A DNA stretch of 7,158 bases from Candidatus Bathyarchaeota archaeon B26-1 (GCA_001593925.1 LUCD01000078.1:1-7158), one strand, 5' to 3'. Shown: positions 1 to 6,156, counted from the first letter of the stretch. Numbers and translations: made by a program. The notes: generated by a model from the sequence alone, not told the origin.

Positions 1-1
1 A

Positions 2-160
2 ACCTTCCTGAATGAGCCTGTTCTGCTCCTCTGCACGAGCCTACCGGAGACTAGACCCAAAGACGGAGCGGAAACAGTTAAGCTCCTAGCTGAGGCGAAT
101 AGTAGGCATGGGATAACCATAATCGTTGCGACCCATGACCAAAATACAGCCAAGCTATGA
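2..160 (+). pseudogene. ABC transporter ATP-binding protein, degraded 3' end
   Basis: Partial at the window edge. The downstream frame reads ETVKLLAEANSRHGITIIV then ATHD, the usual helix, strand and H-loop (switch His at 134-136) of an ABC ATPase, probably of the lipoprotein/macrolide-exporter type. Upstream, VLLLC (20-34) should lead into a Walker B/D-loop such as DEPTGDLDPKD. Instead the frame reads TSLPETRP. The expected EPTGD is present at 37-51 in another frame, and LDP in a third. Three one-base losses (near 34/35, 50/51 and 58/59) would explain this and restore the original frame. An in-frame TGA at 158-160 then interrupts the protein; CSDLLVFLYLL continues to a second stop at 203-205, where a normal ATPase would carry its C-terminal segment. 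With the Walker B carboxylates lost from the frame, the product could not hydrolyse ATP. A real pseudogene is most likely; poor sequence quality is the alternative. Confidence 0.72.
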
Positions 161-249
161 TGTAGCGACCTTCTAGTCTTCTTATACCTCTTAGCAGCGG
201 CCTAACCCGTTTGGAAACCTTGTGCAGTTAGAGCTAAAAATTGAGGCTC

Positions 250-268
250 CAAAAAGGTTTAAATATTA
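250..268 (+). promoter_or_regulatory. Archaeal promoter (BRE/TATA) of the rpl44e operon
   Basis: The sequence CAAAAAGG followed by TTTAAATAT (258-266) matches a purine-rich BRE plus TATA box. Transcription would start about 25 bases downstream, near 285-292, leaving a leader of roughly 30 bases before the ATG at 319. The leader holds a GGAG at 301-304. It is the clearest promoter in the window and sits upstream of a five-gene run with no comparable element inside it. Position and composition are seen; activity is inferred. Confidence 0.65.
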
Positions 269-318
269 TCCGGTTATGGTGTTCTATGCTGGTCTCGTCA
301 GGAGTTTAGTGATAGAGG

Positions 319-594
319 ATGGAGGTTCCAAAGGAAATCGTCACGTACTGTCCGCGGTGTAAGGCCCATAAGCCTCACAGCGTCTCCCTCTATAAGGAGG
401 GGAAGCGTAGAGCATTAGCTAAGGGCGAACGCCACCATGAACGTGAGAGGAAGGGCTACGGAGGACAGAAGTATCCCATACTTAGAAGGAAAGCCAAGAC
501 AACGAAGAAGCAGACCTTGAAGCTCCAATGTACGGTCTGCGGGTACATAAGCCACAGAAAAGGTATACGTCTCAGGAAGTTAACGATCTCCTGA
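319..594 (+). CDS. rpl44e: Large ribosomal subunit protein eL42 (L44e)
   Basis: A 91-residue basic protein of the archaeal/eukaryotic L44e (eL42) family, a zinc-binding component of the 50S subunit near the E site. The start MEVPKEIVTYCPRC is the typical N-terminus of the family, so the ATG at 319 is secure; an in-frame TAG at 313-315 lies just upstream. One zinc-binding pair is C11/C14 (CPRC) and the second is C71/C74 (CTVC). Between them lie the basic, glycine-containing stretch KGYGGQKYPILRRKAKTTKK and the rRNA-contacting region. Length is normal. It is the first gene of the operon and is followed after 61 bases by rps27e, the usual archaeal partner. Confidence 0.97.
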   Translation: MEVPKEIVTYCPRCKAHKPHSVSLYKEGKRRALAKGERHHERERKGYGGQKYPILRRKAKTTKKQTLKLQCTVCGYISHRKGIRLRKLTIS

Positions 595-655
595 GAGTCT
601 TTAAGTCTCTTATTTCCCGAAATCTTTAGGAGTAGGGTGTTGGGGAGGATGGGCG

Positions 656-853
656 ATGAGTGATTGGGGGAAGCTGATCCCGAAGCCTAAAAGCGCATTC
701 CTGAACGTGAAGTGTCCGGACTGCGGAAACGAGCAGATACTCTTCAGCCACGCCACAACAGTTGTTCGGTGCAGTGTCTGTGGAGCAGTCTTAGCTGAGC
801 CTTCAGGAGGCAAAGCCGAGATCAAAGGAGAGGTCGTTGAGGTGTTCGAGTGA
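656..853 (+). CDS. rps27e: Small ribosomal subunit protein eS27 (S27e)
   Basis: A 65-residue zinc-ribbon protein of the 30S subunit, homologous to eukaryotic eS27. Zinc ligands are C20-P-D-C23 and C39-S-V-C42, spaced as in the family, followed by the typical GAVLAEPSGGKAEI segment. The ATG at 656 is preceded by GGGGAGG at 642-648, a strong Shine-Dalgarno match with seven bases of spacing. The nearby ATG at 649 is in another frame. Its last codons overlap or abut the initiation region of aif2a: the TGA at 851-853 is followed one base later by a candidate GTG start, implying translational coupling. Length is normal for the archaeal protein. Confidence 0.96.
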   Translation: MSDWGKLIPKPKSAFLNVKCPDCGNEQILFSHATTVVRCSVCGAVLAEPSGGKAEIKGEVVEVFE

Positions 854-854
854 G

Positions 855-1652
855 GTGCAACCGAGGTTGGAAAACGCTGAGGAGTGGCCTGAAGTCGATG
901 AACTCGTAATAGCCACGGTAGAAGATATAAAGAAGTACGGCGTCTACGTTAGGCTCGACGAGTACGGAAAGGAAGGCTTCCTCCACATATCGGAGATATC
1001 CTCGAGCTGGGTCAAGAACATCCGTGACTTCGTTAGGGAAGGGCAGAAAGTAGTCCTAAGGGTCCTCAGGGTAGACCCTGCAAGGCGGCAGATAGACCTC
1101 TCCCTCCGAAGAGTTACGAAACGTGAGAGGAGGGAGCGCATCCTCCTCTGGAAGCGGGACAGGAAGGCTGAGGGCCTACTGAGGAGCGCAGCGAATAAGA
1201 TGGGTATAACCTTCGATGAGATATATGAGAAGGCCGGCGTTCTCATCGAGGAGAGGTTTGGGGAGCTCTACGAAGGTTTAGAGAGAGCTGCCAGAGAGGG
1301 AGCTGAGGTTCTAACCGAATGCGGGGTTCCAGAGGACATGGCGTCCGTCCTCGCGGAAGTGGCCAAGGAACGTATAGGGGTCTCCATGGTGAAGGTGAAG
1401 GGAACCCTGAACCTCAAATGCCTCGCACCCAACGGCGTCCTAAAGATTAAGGAGGCCCTCCTCAAAGCTAAGAACGTGAGTAGACCGAGGGGGACGGAAG
1501 TCAAGATTCATGTGAAGGCCGCCCCGAGGTACTCGATAGAGGTTACTGCCAGAGACTACAAGATCGCGGAGGATGTTCTGAGGAGGGCCGTCGAGAACGC
1601 AATAAAGAGTATAACCCTTTCTGGCGGGGAGGGCTCCTTCAAGAGAGAATAA
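855..1652 (+). CDS. aif2a: Translation initiation factor aIF2 subunit alpha
   Basis: The alpha subunit of the heterotrimeric factor that brings initiator Met-tRNA to the small subunit. Counting from the GTG at 855 (265 residues), an N-terminal S1/OB fold spans about 11-89 (EWPEVDELVIATVEDIKKYG, then GKEGFLHISEIS and RQIDLSLRRV). A helical domain follows to about 175, then the C-terminal alpha-beta domain that binds the gamma subunit (about 176-255). Start choice is open. A TTG at 837 would add six residues and lies three bases after GGAGAGG. The GTG at 855 has GAGGTG at 839-844 with ten bases of spacing, lies one base past the rps27e stop, and gives an N-terminus nearer the family length. Ser49, in SEIS, aligns with the phosphorylated Ser51 of eukaryotic eIF2-alpha; whether it is modified here is unknown. 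Confidence 0.95.
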   Translation: MQPRLENAEEWPEVDELVIATVEDIKKYGVYVRLDEYGKEGFLHISEISSSWVKNIRDFVREGQKVVLRVLRVDPARRQIDLSLRRVTKRERRERILLWKRDRKAEGLLRSAANKMGITFDEIYEKAGVLIEERFGELYEGLERAAREGAEVLTECGVPEDMASVLAEVAKERIGVSMVKVKGTLNLKCLAPNGVLKIKEALLKAKNVSRPRGTEVKIHVKAAPRYSIEVTARDYKIAEDVLRRAVENAIKSITLSGGEGSFKRE

Positions 1653-1670
1653 CTTTAAGGGTTGGATGGA

Positions 1671-1841
1671 ATGGTTTGGCTCATGAGGCGATGCGTGGAC
1701 TGCGGGAGGTACACGCTCAAGAAGGATTCTTGTCCGTACTGCGGAGGAAAATTGCGTATCCCGCATCCTGCAAAGTTCTCGCCGGACGACAAGTACGCCA
1801 AGTATAGGGTTGCCATGAGGAATGTTGAGGCTAAAGAGTGA
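1671..1841 (+). CDS. nop10: H/ACA ribonucleoprotein core protein Nop10
   Basis: A short 56-residue gene that simple length cut-offs miss. Its product is Nop10, a zinc-containing core protein that binds the Cbf5 pseudouridine synthase in H/ACA guide RNPs, which pseudouridylate rRNA. The protein reads MVWLMRRCVDCGRYTLKK, then SCPYCGGKL and HPAKFSPDDKYAKYR, the signature order of archaeal Nop10. Zinc-ribbon cysteines are C8/C11 and C20/C23. The ATG at 1671 is preferred over the in-frame ATG at 1683 because archaeal homologues carry about seven residues before the first cysteine. It begins 18 bases after aif2a, and its TGA (1839-1841) shares a base with the ATG of the next gene (TGATG). The aIF2-alpha/Nop10 pairing is conserved across Archaea. 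Confidence 0.95.
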   Translation: MVWLMRRCVDCGRYTLKKDSCPYCGGKLRIPHPAKFSPDDKYAKYRVAMRNVEAKE

Positions 1842-2614
1842 TGAAGAAGACCATAATAATCGAGAAGGAGAAGGTTGAACTCAAGAACCCAGTCTTAGTT
1901 GAGGGGCTTCCGGGTTTAGGGACCGTTGGAAAGATCGTGACCGAGTACCTGATAAAGGAGACGAAGGCTGAGAGGTTTGCGGAACTCTACTCCCCCCACT
2001 TCTCGTATTATGTCTTGGTGGATAGGAGGGGGAATGTCCGCCTCCTCAGGAACGAGTTTTACCTGTGGAGGAACACGTCCGGAGAGAACGACCTTGTGAT
2101 CTTGACGGGGGACAGTCAGGCTCAAACGATCGAGGGACAGTATGAGGTTGCCGACAGCATCTTGGAGTTTGCGAAGGCAAAGGGTGTACGGTTAGTCGTG
2201 ACTGTTGGAGGTTACCGAGACAAGGTTGAGGGTGAACCAAAGGTTATAGCGGCCTCGACGAGCCCGGAAGTCTTGAGGAAGGCCATTGAGGCAGGAGCGG
2301 TGAATAGCCCTAACGGAAGTCCCGTAGTTGGGACCGCCGGCTTGCTTTTAGGTCTAGCTAGGCTGAAGGGTATGGATGCCCTCTGCCTTTTGGGTGAGAC
2401 CCTCGGTTACATGCCTGACCCAAAAGCCGCGAAGAGCGTCCTAAAGGTCCTCATGAAACTCCTCAACTTCACCATCGATCTAACGGGTATAGAGGAGGAG
2501 ATAAGCCGTTCAGAGGAGACTATTGAACGGATAAGGGAGATGGAGCTCCAGAAGAGGCTCACTCTGCAGAAGAAGCGGGAGCTGGAGAAGGAGCGGATCA
2601 GCTACATAGGGTAG
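1841..2614 (+). CDS. PAC2-family proteasome assembly chaperone-like protein
   Basis: A 257-residue soluble protein of the archaeal PAC2/Pba family (COG2047-type, from memory), related to chaperones that help assemble the 20S proteasome. Features seen: the N-terminal VEGLPGLGTVGKIV turn (about 20-33), a PAC2-type alpha-beta core with LVILTGDSQAQ (about 85-95) and VTVGGY (120-125), the GTAGLLLG loop (164-171), LLGETLGYMPDP (183-194), and a charged coiled-coil tail from about 215. The last residues are ISYIG. Some archaeal members end in an HbYX-like motif that docks to the proteasome; here Tyr is third from the end, so the match is only approximate. Start: the ATG at 1841 overlaps the nop10 stop as TGATG; a GTG one codon earlier is possible. 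Clustering with ribosomal and H/ACA genes is typical. The proteasome role is inferred from the family. Confidence 0.86.
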   Translation: MKKTIIIEKEKVELKNPVLVEGLPGLGTVGKIVTEYLIKETKAERFAELYSPHFSYYVLVDRRGNVRLLRNEFYLWRNTSGENDLVILTGDSQAQTIEGQYEVADSILEFAKAKGVRLVVTVGGYRDKVEGEPKVIAASTSPEVLRKAIEAGAVNSPNGSPVVGTAGLLLGLARLKGMDALCLLGETLGYMPDPKAAKSVLKVLMKLLNFTIDLTGIEEEISRSEETIERIREMELQKRLTLQKKRELEKERISYIG

Positions 2615-2658
2615 TTCCTTTCAGCCTAACGACGTAAAGAATTCTCCAGCCTCTCTCC

Positions 2659-3423
2659 TCATATCCTGAAGAGTTTACGGGCGTTCTCGGTTGTCTTTTC
2701 CTCGATGTAGGGTTCTTCTAAGCCTTTGAGCTGAGCCACTGCCTTGAGGGTTCTCGTTACGTGGGCGGGTTCAGCTACTTCCCCCTTATAACTGACGGGT
2801 GAATCCGTTTCCAAAACGATGTTTTCTAGAGGAGCATTCTTGACCGCTGATCTGTGTTCCTTGCTGTAGGCCGCGGCGGGTGTAGCCGAGATGTAGTATC
2901 CCCGGTCAATTATCTCATCCAAGACGTCTCGAGGCCCCGAGAACCAATGGAAGACAGCTGACTCAACTCGGCTCTCAACAACGAGTTCGAGGCAGTCCCT
3001 CCAAGCACCCCTACTGTGGATGGAGACCGGCTTCCCGTACTCAACCGCTATCCTCAGCATCTCCTTGAAGATCGTCTTCTGCAGCTCTCTTCCCTCAGGA
3101 TTTCTCCTAACATCCCTGTACCAGTAGTCTAAGCCGACCTCGCCTACAGCCACATACCCCTCAACGTTCTTGTGCATCAACTCTAAGAGAGCGTCCAAGT
3201 CCTTTGCGTTGATAGAGCTCGCCGACCACGGGTGTATCCCCAAAGCCGGGTAGACCCTCAGGCCTGAACTGTGCTCGCCGCTGTTCCTGAGCGCCCAAAG
3301 GCTCGTCTCGTAGTCTGACCCCACGGTTATCACCGCGAGGACCTTCGCCTTCCTAGCCCTCTTTAAGGCTCCGTCTAGGTCTTTGATGTCTTCGAGGTGG
3401 GCGTGGGTATCGATTAGAACCAT
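2659..3423 (-). CDS. TatD-family metal-dependent hydrolase (putative DNase)
   Basis: A 254-residue TIM-barrel hydrolase of the TatD family, whose studied members are metal-dependent 3'-5' nucleases or deoxyribonucleases; the archaeal substrate is not established. Metal ligands are visible in family order: DTHAH (H7 and H9), GEVGLD (E95), SIHSR (H136), FHWFSG (H159) and ETDSP (D207). H64 sits in the conserved GIHPW. Length is normal and all ligands are present, so it should be active. The ATG at 3423 (complement) is preceded by GGAGATGAAAGGGC, giving a plausible ribosome site. It is last in the minus-strand operon, 31 bases after NAC, and converges on the PAC2 gene across a 44-base spacer. Co-transcription with NAC is inferred from spacing only. 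Confidence 0.92.
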   Translation of the reverse strand: MVLIDTHAHLEDIKDLDGALKRARKAKVLAVITVGSDYETSLWALRNSGEHSSGLRVYPALGIHPWSASSINAKDLDALLELMHKNVEGYVAVGEVGLDYWYRDVRRNPEGRELQKTIFKEMLRIAVEYGKPVSIHSRGAWRDCLELVVESRVESAVFHWFSGPRDVLDEIIDRGYYISATPAAAYSKEHRSAVKNAPLENIVLETDSPVSYKGEVAEPAHVTRTLKAVAQLKGLEEPYIEEKTTENARKLFRI

Positions 3424-3454
3424 GCCCTTTCATCTCCGTCGCGTGGTGGCGCCT

Positions 3455-3802
3455 TCACCCCTGGGTTAGTAGGAGTATCGCTTGAGCTAGGTCTCCACCC
3501 GTCTCCTCTAGAGCGGCTCTGGCCTTTTCAAGGCTTACGTTGGCCTGTTGGGCTACGAGTTGGACGTCTTCTTCCGGAATGGATGGCTTTCCTTCACGTG
3601 CCTTCTCGGAGACTTCGCCTCCCATTATCTGGAAGATTCTTTGGCCCTGTATCTCCATGACTGAGACTTCTGGGGCTTCTATGACGACCTCCTTTCTGTC
3701 CGTTCGAATTATGACTTCGCGGACGTCGGGCATGGTGTTCATGCTGAGGCCCATCCGCCGCATGAGCCTCCTAGCTTCTCTGGGGCTCAACCTCCGCCTC
3801 AC
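3455..3802 (-). CDS. nac: Nascent polypeptide-associated complex protein (archaeal NAC, alpha type)
   Basis: A 115-residue homologue of eukaryotic alpha-NAC. Archaeal NAC forms homodimers, binds ribosomes near the tunnel exit and contacts emerging chains. A basic N-terminus (RRRLSPREARRLMRRMG, the likely ribosome-contact helix) precedes the NAC beta-barrel domain (about 26-64; VREVIIRTDRKEVVIEAP and EIQGQRIFQIMG). A C-terminal UBA domain lies at about 76-114 (EEDVQLVAQQANVS to EETGGDLAQAILLL). Start is the GTG at 3802 on the complement, with a GGTGG-containing stretch seven bases or so upstream; in-frame ATGs further in would remove the conserved basic helix. It is preceded by the PUA gene (47 bases) and followed by tatD. 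Confidence 0.95.
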   Translation of the reverse strand: MRRRLSPREARRLMRRMGLSMNTMPDVREVIIRTDRKEVVIEAPEVSVMEIQGQRIFQIMGGEVSEKAREGKPSIPEEDVQLVAQQANVSLEKARAALEETGGDLAQAILLLTQG

Positions 3803-3849
3803 TCTAAACCACCCTTCCCATCCAATATCGACGATTAACCCAAAATATG

Positions 3850-4350
3850 TTATGTTCGGCTCCGGCCTTCACGGGGTTCTCCGGCTCCCCTCCTCACCTG
3901 GACGGCGACCCCCCTCTTGAAGAGTTTCATCTCTCTCCCTGTGAGAACCGCCCTCCCGACGGCTAGAACCTCTCCCTCCCTGTTGACGACTATGACCTCC
4001 TCTTGCGGTAGAATCTCTTCGGCCGCGTCTAAAACGTGCTTGGCAAAGACGTTTCTGCCTTGCCTCACGAAGGGCGCCGCCTCGTCCATGACTACGACGA
4101 GCATTCTCTTGGCGAGGCCCCCTTCAACTATACGTTTTGCCCCCTCAACCGTGAGGGAGAAGAGGCCGTCTAGAGGCCTTAAGGTTGCGAGGAGCTCACC
4201 TTTAAGGTATACGTGCCTGATTCTCCCGGTTCTCTTCGAGGTGACTATCTCGACGTCTTCGGGGAATAGGACGCTTCCCACTCCCCTGCCGAACTGGTAG
4301 TCGGCTATGCACCTTATCTTCTTGAGGGCTTCCGTCAGCTTCGAGGCCAT
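3850..4350 (-). CDS. PUA-domain RNA-binding protein (arcTGT C-terminal-like)
   Basis: A 166-residue protein with a pre-PUA domain (about 12-80) and a C-terminal PUA domain (about 85-158). The pre-PUA part reads IADYQFGRGVGSVLFPEDV, then SKRTGRIRHVYLKGELLATL and DGLFSLTVEGAKRI. That pattern matches, from memory, the C2/PUA region of archaeal tRNA-guanine transglycosylase (stand-alone COG1370-like proteins) rather than MCT-1/Tma20. The catalytic barrel is absent, so it is a binding module; the RNA target is unknown. The PUA part carries VVVMDEAAPFVRQGRNVFAK and VLAVGRAVLTGREM. Start: the ATG at 4350 is favoured over the TTG at 4359 because the likely TATA box (4379-4387) places transcription start near or downstream of 4359, and GGTGG lies just before the ATG. 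It leads an operon with NAC and tatD. Confidence 0.84.
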   Translation of the reverse strand: MASKLTEALKKIRCIADYQFGRGVGSVLFPEDVEIVTSKRTGRIRHVYLKGELLATLRPLDGLFSLTVEGAKRIVEGGLAKRMLVVVMDEAAPFVRQGRNVFAKHVLDAAEEILPQEEVIVVNREGEVLAVGRAVLTGREMKLFKRGVAVQVRRGAGEPREGRSRT

Positions 4351-4378
4351 CTCCACCAAGACTGATTCATGGAGCCGA

Positions 4379-4390
4379 CATATTAAGTTG
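4379..4390 (-). promoter_or_regulatory. TATA-like promoter of the PUA-NAC-tatD operon
   Basis: Read on the complement, CAACTTAATATG is an AT-rich TATA-like element. Its centre is about 30-35 bases upstream of the ATG at 4350, which would give a very short leader or a nearly leaderless mRNA. It is the only good candidate ahead of this operon. Position is seen; function is inferred. Confidence 0.45.
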
Positions 4391-4416
4391 ACCTTTAACT
4401 CTGCGTCAAGGGATAA

Positions 4417-4427
4417 CCCTATATAGT
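4417..4427 (+). promoter_or_regulatory. TATA-like promoter upstream of MBF1
   Basis: CCCTATATAGT is a good TATA match on the plus strand, preceded by a purine-rich AAGGGATAA. The predicted transcription start is near 4446-4450, about 60 bases before the MBF1 TTG at 4511, an unusually long leader for an archaeal gene. The element lies back-to-back with the minus-strand promoter at 4379-4390, so this is a divergent promoter region. Confidence 0.5.
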
Positions 4428-4510
4428 TGAGATACGTTCTGCTACTTGATGTCTCGGTCTAAAACTAGGCCTGAGGATGGAAGAACGCCGCGTAGAGAGG
4501 GAGAGCTTGC

Positions 4511-5032
4511 TTGCAATGTGAAGTCTGCGGTCAGAGGATTATAGGTAAACCTAGAATGGTCATCATAGAAGGGGCCAAGATGATGGTGTGTGAGAGGTGT
4601 TCCTCCCTCGGTTCACCCTACATCGAACCCGAGGCTAAGAAAGGAGCGTACCTCCCAGTCTTGAGGAGGAGACTCAAAAAAGTTACAGCCGCGAAGAAGC
4701 CCAGTCCAAGGATGGTCCTCGAAGACTTGGAGGTTGTGGAAGACTTCGGGAGGGTCGTGAGGAAGGCTAGGGAACGTATGAGCCTGAGCCACGAAGACCT
4801 TGGGAGAAGGATCGGCGAGAAGGTCTCGGTTCTCAAGAAGGTTGAGAGCGGGAGGATGATCCCAGACCTCAAACTTGCGAGGAAACTCGAGCATGCACTT
4901 AAGATCAAACTGCTCGTTCCCCCTCCTGAGGGCCTCGAAGCCGTGAAGGTTCCCCCTCCTCCTAATGTTGAGCCCACCCTAGGCGACGTGGTCCACCTGA
5001 AGATGGGAAAGGCTGAGAAGAGGAGGACGTGA
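4511..5032 (+). CDS. mbf1: Multiprotein bridging factor 1 homologue (zinc ribbon + HTH)
   Basis: A 173-residue archaeal MBF1. An N-terminal zinc ribbon uses C3/C6 (CEVC) and C27/C30 (CERC). A basic linker follows. Then comes a Cro/CI-type helix-turn-helix at about 79-136 (FGRVVRKARERMSLSHEDLG, then KVSVLKKVESGRMIPDLK), the part shared with eukaryotic MBF1. A proline-rich tail (about 137-157) and a basic C-terminus complete it. In eukaryotes MBF1 bridges activators to TBP and protects frame at collided ribosomes; archaeal MBF1 is ribosome-associated and its exact role is less settled. The TTG at 4511 is chosen because the family starts immediately before the first CxxC and GAGAGGGAGAG lies at 4495-4505. 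Its TGA overlaps a GTG (5029-5031) ahead of hflX. The adjacent HflX is also ribosome-linked. Confidence 0.94.
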   Translation: MQCEVCGQRIIGKPRMVIIEGAKMMVCERCSSLGSPYIEPEAKKGAYLPVLRRRLKKVTAAKKPSPRMVLEDLEVVEDFGRVVRKARERMSLSHEDLGRRIGEKVSVLKKVESGRMIPDLKLARKLEHALKIKLLVPPPEGLEAVKVPPPPNVEPTLGDVVHLKMGKAEKRRT

Positions 5033-5084
5033 AGAGACGAAGGCGATAATAGTTCAGCGGAGACTCAGGTCTGAAAAGTCGAAC
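5029..5084 (+). other. hflX: In-frame N-terminal extension of HflX lacking a canonical start codon
   Basis: The hflX frame is open back to a TGA at 4998-5000. Bases 5040-5084 encode KAIIVQRRLRSEKSN, which joins MEELKGLAEAAGY and looks like the normal first beta strand of HflX (family form roughly MKAILVQRR). No ATG, GTG or TTG lies in frame; the codon where Met is expected is ACG (5037-5039). Upstream GGAGG (5022-5026) sits ten bases before it. Alternatively the GTG at 5029, overlapping the mbf1 stop, would be the start if one base is missing near 5038-5041, for example AAA read as AA. That would give V-K-R-R then KAIIVQ. Confidence 0.75.
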
Positions 5085-6137
5085 ATGGAGGAGCTCAAAG
5101 GCTTAGCTGAAGCCGCCGGATACACGGTTGTAGGCTCGATCGAGCAGGTTAGAAGGCCGGACCCGCGTTACCAAGTGGGGCCGGGAAAGGCTAGGGAGAT
5201 AGCCGACCTCGTCCGTAAGCTCGGCGCTGAGAAGATAATCTTCGGAAACGAGTTGAAGCCTGTCCAAGCCTACAATCTGGCTAAGCTCTCCGGCGTAGAA
5301 GTTATAGATCGGTTCCAGCTCATTCTGGAAATCTTCGTCAAGAGGGCGTCGACTAAGGAGGCTAAGCTCCAGATCGCCCTAGCTAGGCTCAACTATGAGC
5401 TGGCTCAGGCGAAGGAGAGGGTTAGGCTTGCCAAGATGGGTGAACAGCCGGGTTTCCTCGGCCTCGGCAAGTATCAGGTTGACATCTACTACGAGATGAT
5501 AAGGAGGCGGATAAAGCACATTCAGAAGGAGTTGAGGAGGGTTAGGAGAACCCGGGAGCTCCATCGGAGGCATAGGAGACGACTCGGCTTCCCGCTGGTC
5601 TCCTTGGCTGGATACACAAACTCCGGGAAGAGCACCCTCTTCAACAGCCTAACCCGGGAGAGTGTTCCAACGAGCTCCTCAGTCTTCACGACTTTGTCGA
5701 CCACCGTTAGGATGTCGAGCCTTCAGGGAGTAAAAGTCTTGGTGACGGACACTGTAGGCTTCATAGACAGGTTGCCGATAACCCTCATAGAAGCCTTCCA
5801 CTCAACCCTGGAGGAGATGGTCTACTCAGACCTCATCTTACTCGTCGTCGACGTGAGTGAACCCTTAGAGGAGATACGGCGGAAGGCTGAGTGTTGCCTC
5901 GAAACCATCAGGCAGATCGGGGCTTCCAAGCTTCCGATGGTCACAGCGCTGAACAAGATCGACCTCACCTCCGAAGGCGAATTAGACGAGAAGATTGCCA
6001 GCCTCAAGGATGTCACACCGAACCCCGTCCCGATCTCAGCCCTGTACGGGATAAACATCGAGACCCTTAAGGGGGAGATGCTGAGGCAGCTGGAGGGCTC
6101 TCTCGAGACCGTCTGGATGTCTCCGCTCGCCAAATAG
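5085..6137 (+). CDS. hflX: Ribosome-associated GTPase HflX
   Basis: A 350-residue GTPase of the HflX family, which binds the large ribosomal subunit and in bacteria splits stalled ribosomes. Counting from the ATG at 5085, the N-terminal HflX domain carries RRPDPRYQVGPGK (23-35), a coiled-coil linker with the GFLGLGKYQVD segment (123-133), and a very basic helix (about 137-167). The G domain follows: P-loop GYTNSGKST (176-184), switch I TTLSTTVR (202-209), DTVGF (222-226), NKID (290-293) and SAL (318-320). The usual FATLDPTTR switch I is diverged to VFTTLSTTVR. The ATG at 5085 is the first canonical in-frame start, but homology clearly extends upstream to about 5040, so the true protein is probably about 15 residues longer (see next entry). 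Stop is 28 bases before trm56. Confidence 0.94.
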   Translation: MEELKGLAEAAGYTVVGSIEQVRRPDPRYQVGPGKAREIADLVRKLGAEKIIFGNELKPVQAYNLAKLSGVEVIDRFQLILEIFVKRASTKEAKLQIALARLNYELAQAKERVRLAKMGEQPGFLGLGKYQVDIYYEMIRRRIKHIQKELRRVRRTRELHRRHRRRLGFPLVSLAGYTNSGKSTLFNSLTRESVPTSSSVFTTLSTTVRMSSLQGVKVLVTDTVGFIDRLPITLIEAFHSTLEEMVYSDLILLVVDVSEPLEEIRRKAECCLETIRQIGASKLPMVTALNKIDLTSEGELDEKIASLKDVTPNPVPISALYGINIETLKGEMLRQLEGSLETVWMSPLAK

Positions 6138-6149
6138 CCTAGCTTGATC

Positions 6150-6156
6150 GGAGGAG
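6150..6156 (+). promoter_or_regulatory. Shine-Dalgarno site for trm56
   Basis: GGAGGAG lies nine bases before the GTG at 6166. An in-frame TAG at 6157-6159 excludes any earlier start, and no ATG, GTG or TTG lies in frame between the GTG and the conserved EVSVLRLGHRP block, so this site decides the start. Confidence 0.6.

Noticed and set aside
595..655. TTTAAG at about 600-605 as an internal promoter for rps27e
   Set aside because: Weak TATA without a clear BRE, and the rpl44e-rps27e spacing fits co-transcription; the T-rich stretch could equally be a weak terminator.
1440..1766. 108-codon minus-strand open frame across the aif2a/nop10 junction
   Set aside because: It covers the conserved 3' end of aif2a and nop10 on the opposite strand and has no recognisable domain.
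2615..2658. Terminator or hairpin in the convergent PAC2/tatD spacer
   Set aside because: No T-run or strong inverted repeat is visible in these 44 bases on either strand.
3917..4300. 127-codon plus-strand open frame opposite the PUA gene
   Set aside because: It is antisense to a well-conserved PUA gene and its Ser/Thr/Pro-rich translation resembles no family; an antisense shadow.
3850..4350. Assignment of the PUA protein to MCT-1/Tma20
   Set aside because: The ADYQFG, GRIRHV and DGLFSLTVEGAKR pattern fits the arcTGT-type pre-PUA domain better than the MCT-1 N-terminal domain.
4441..4500. Possible C/D box sRNA in the MBF1 leader (TTGATGT near 4446, CTGA near 4471)
   Set aside because: The C box is imperfect at both ends, and no convincing C' or final D box or terminal stem is visible.
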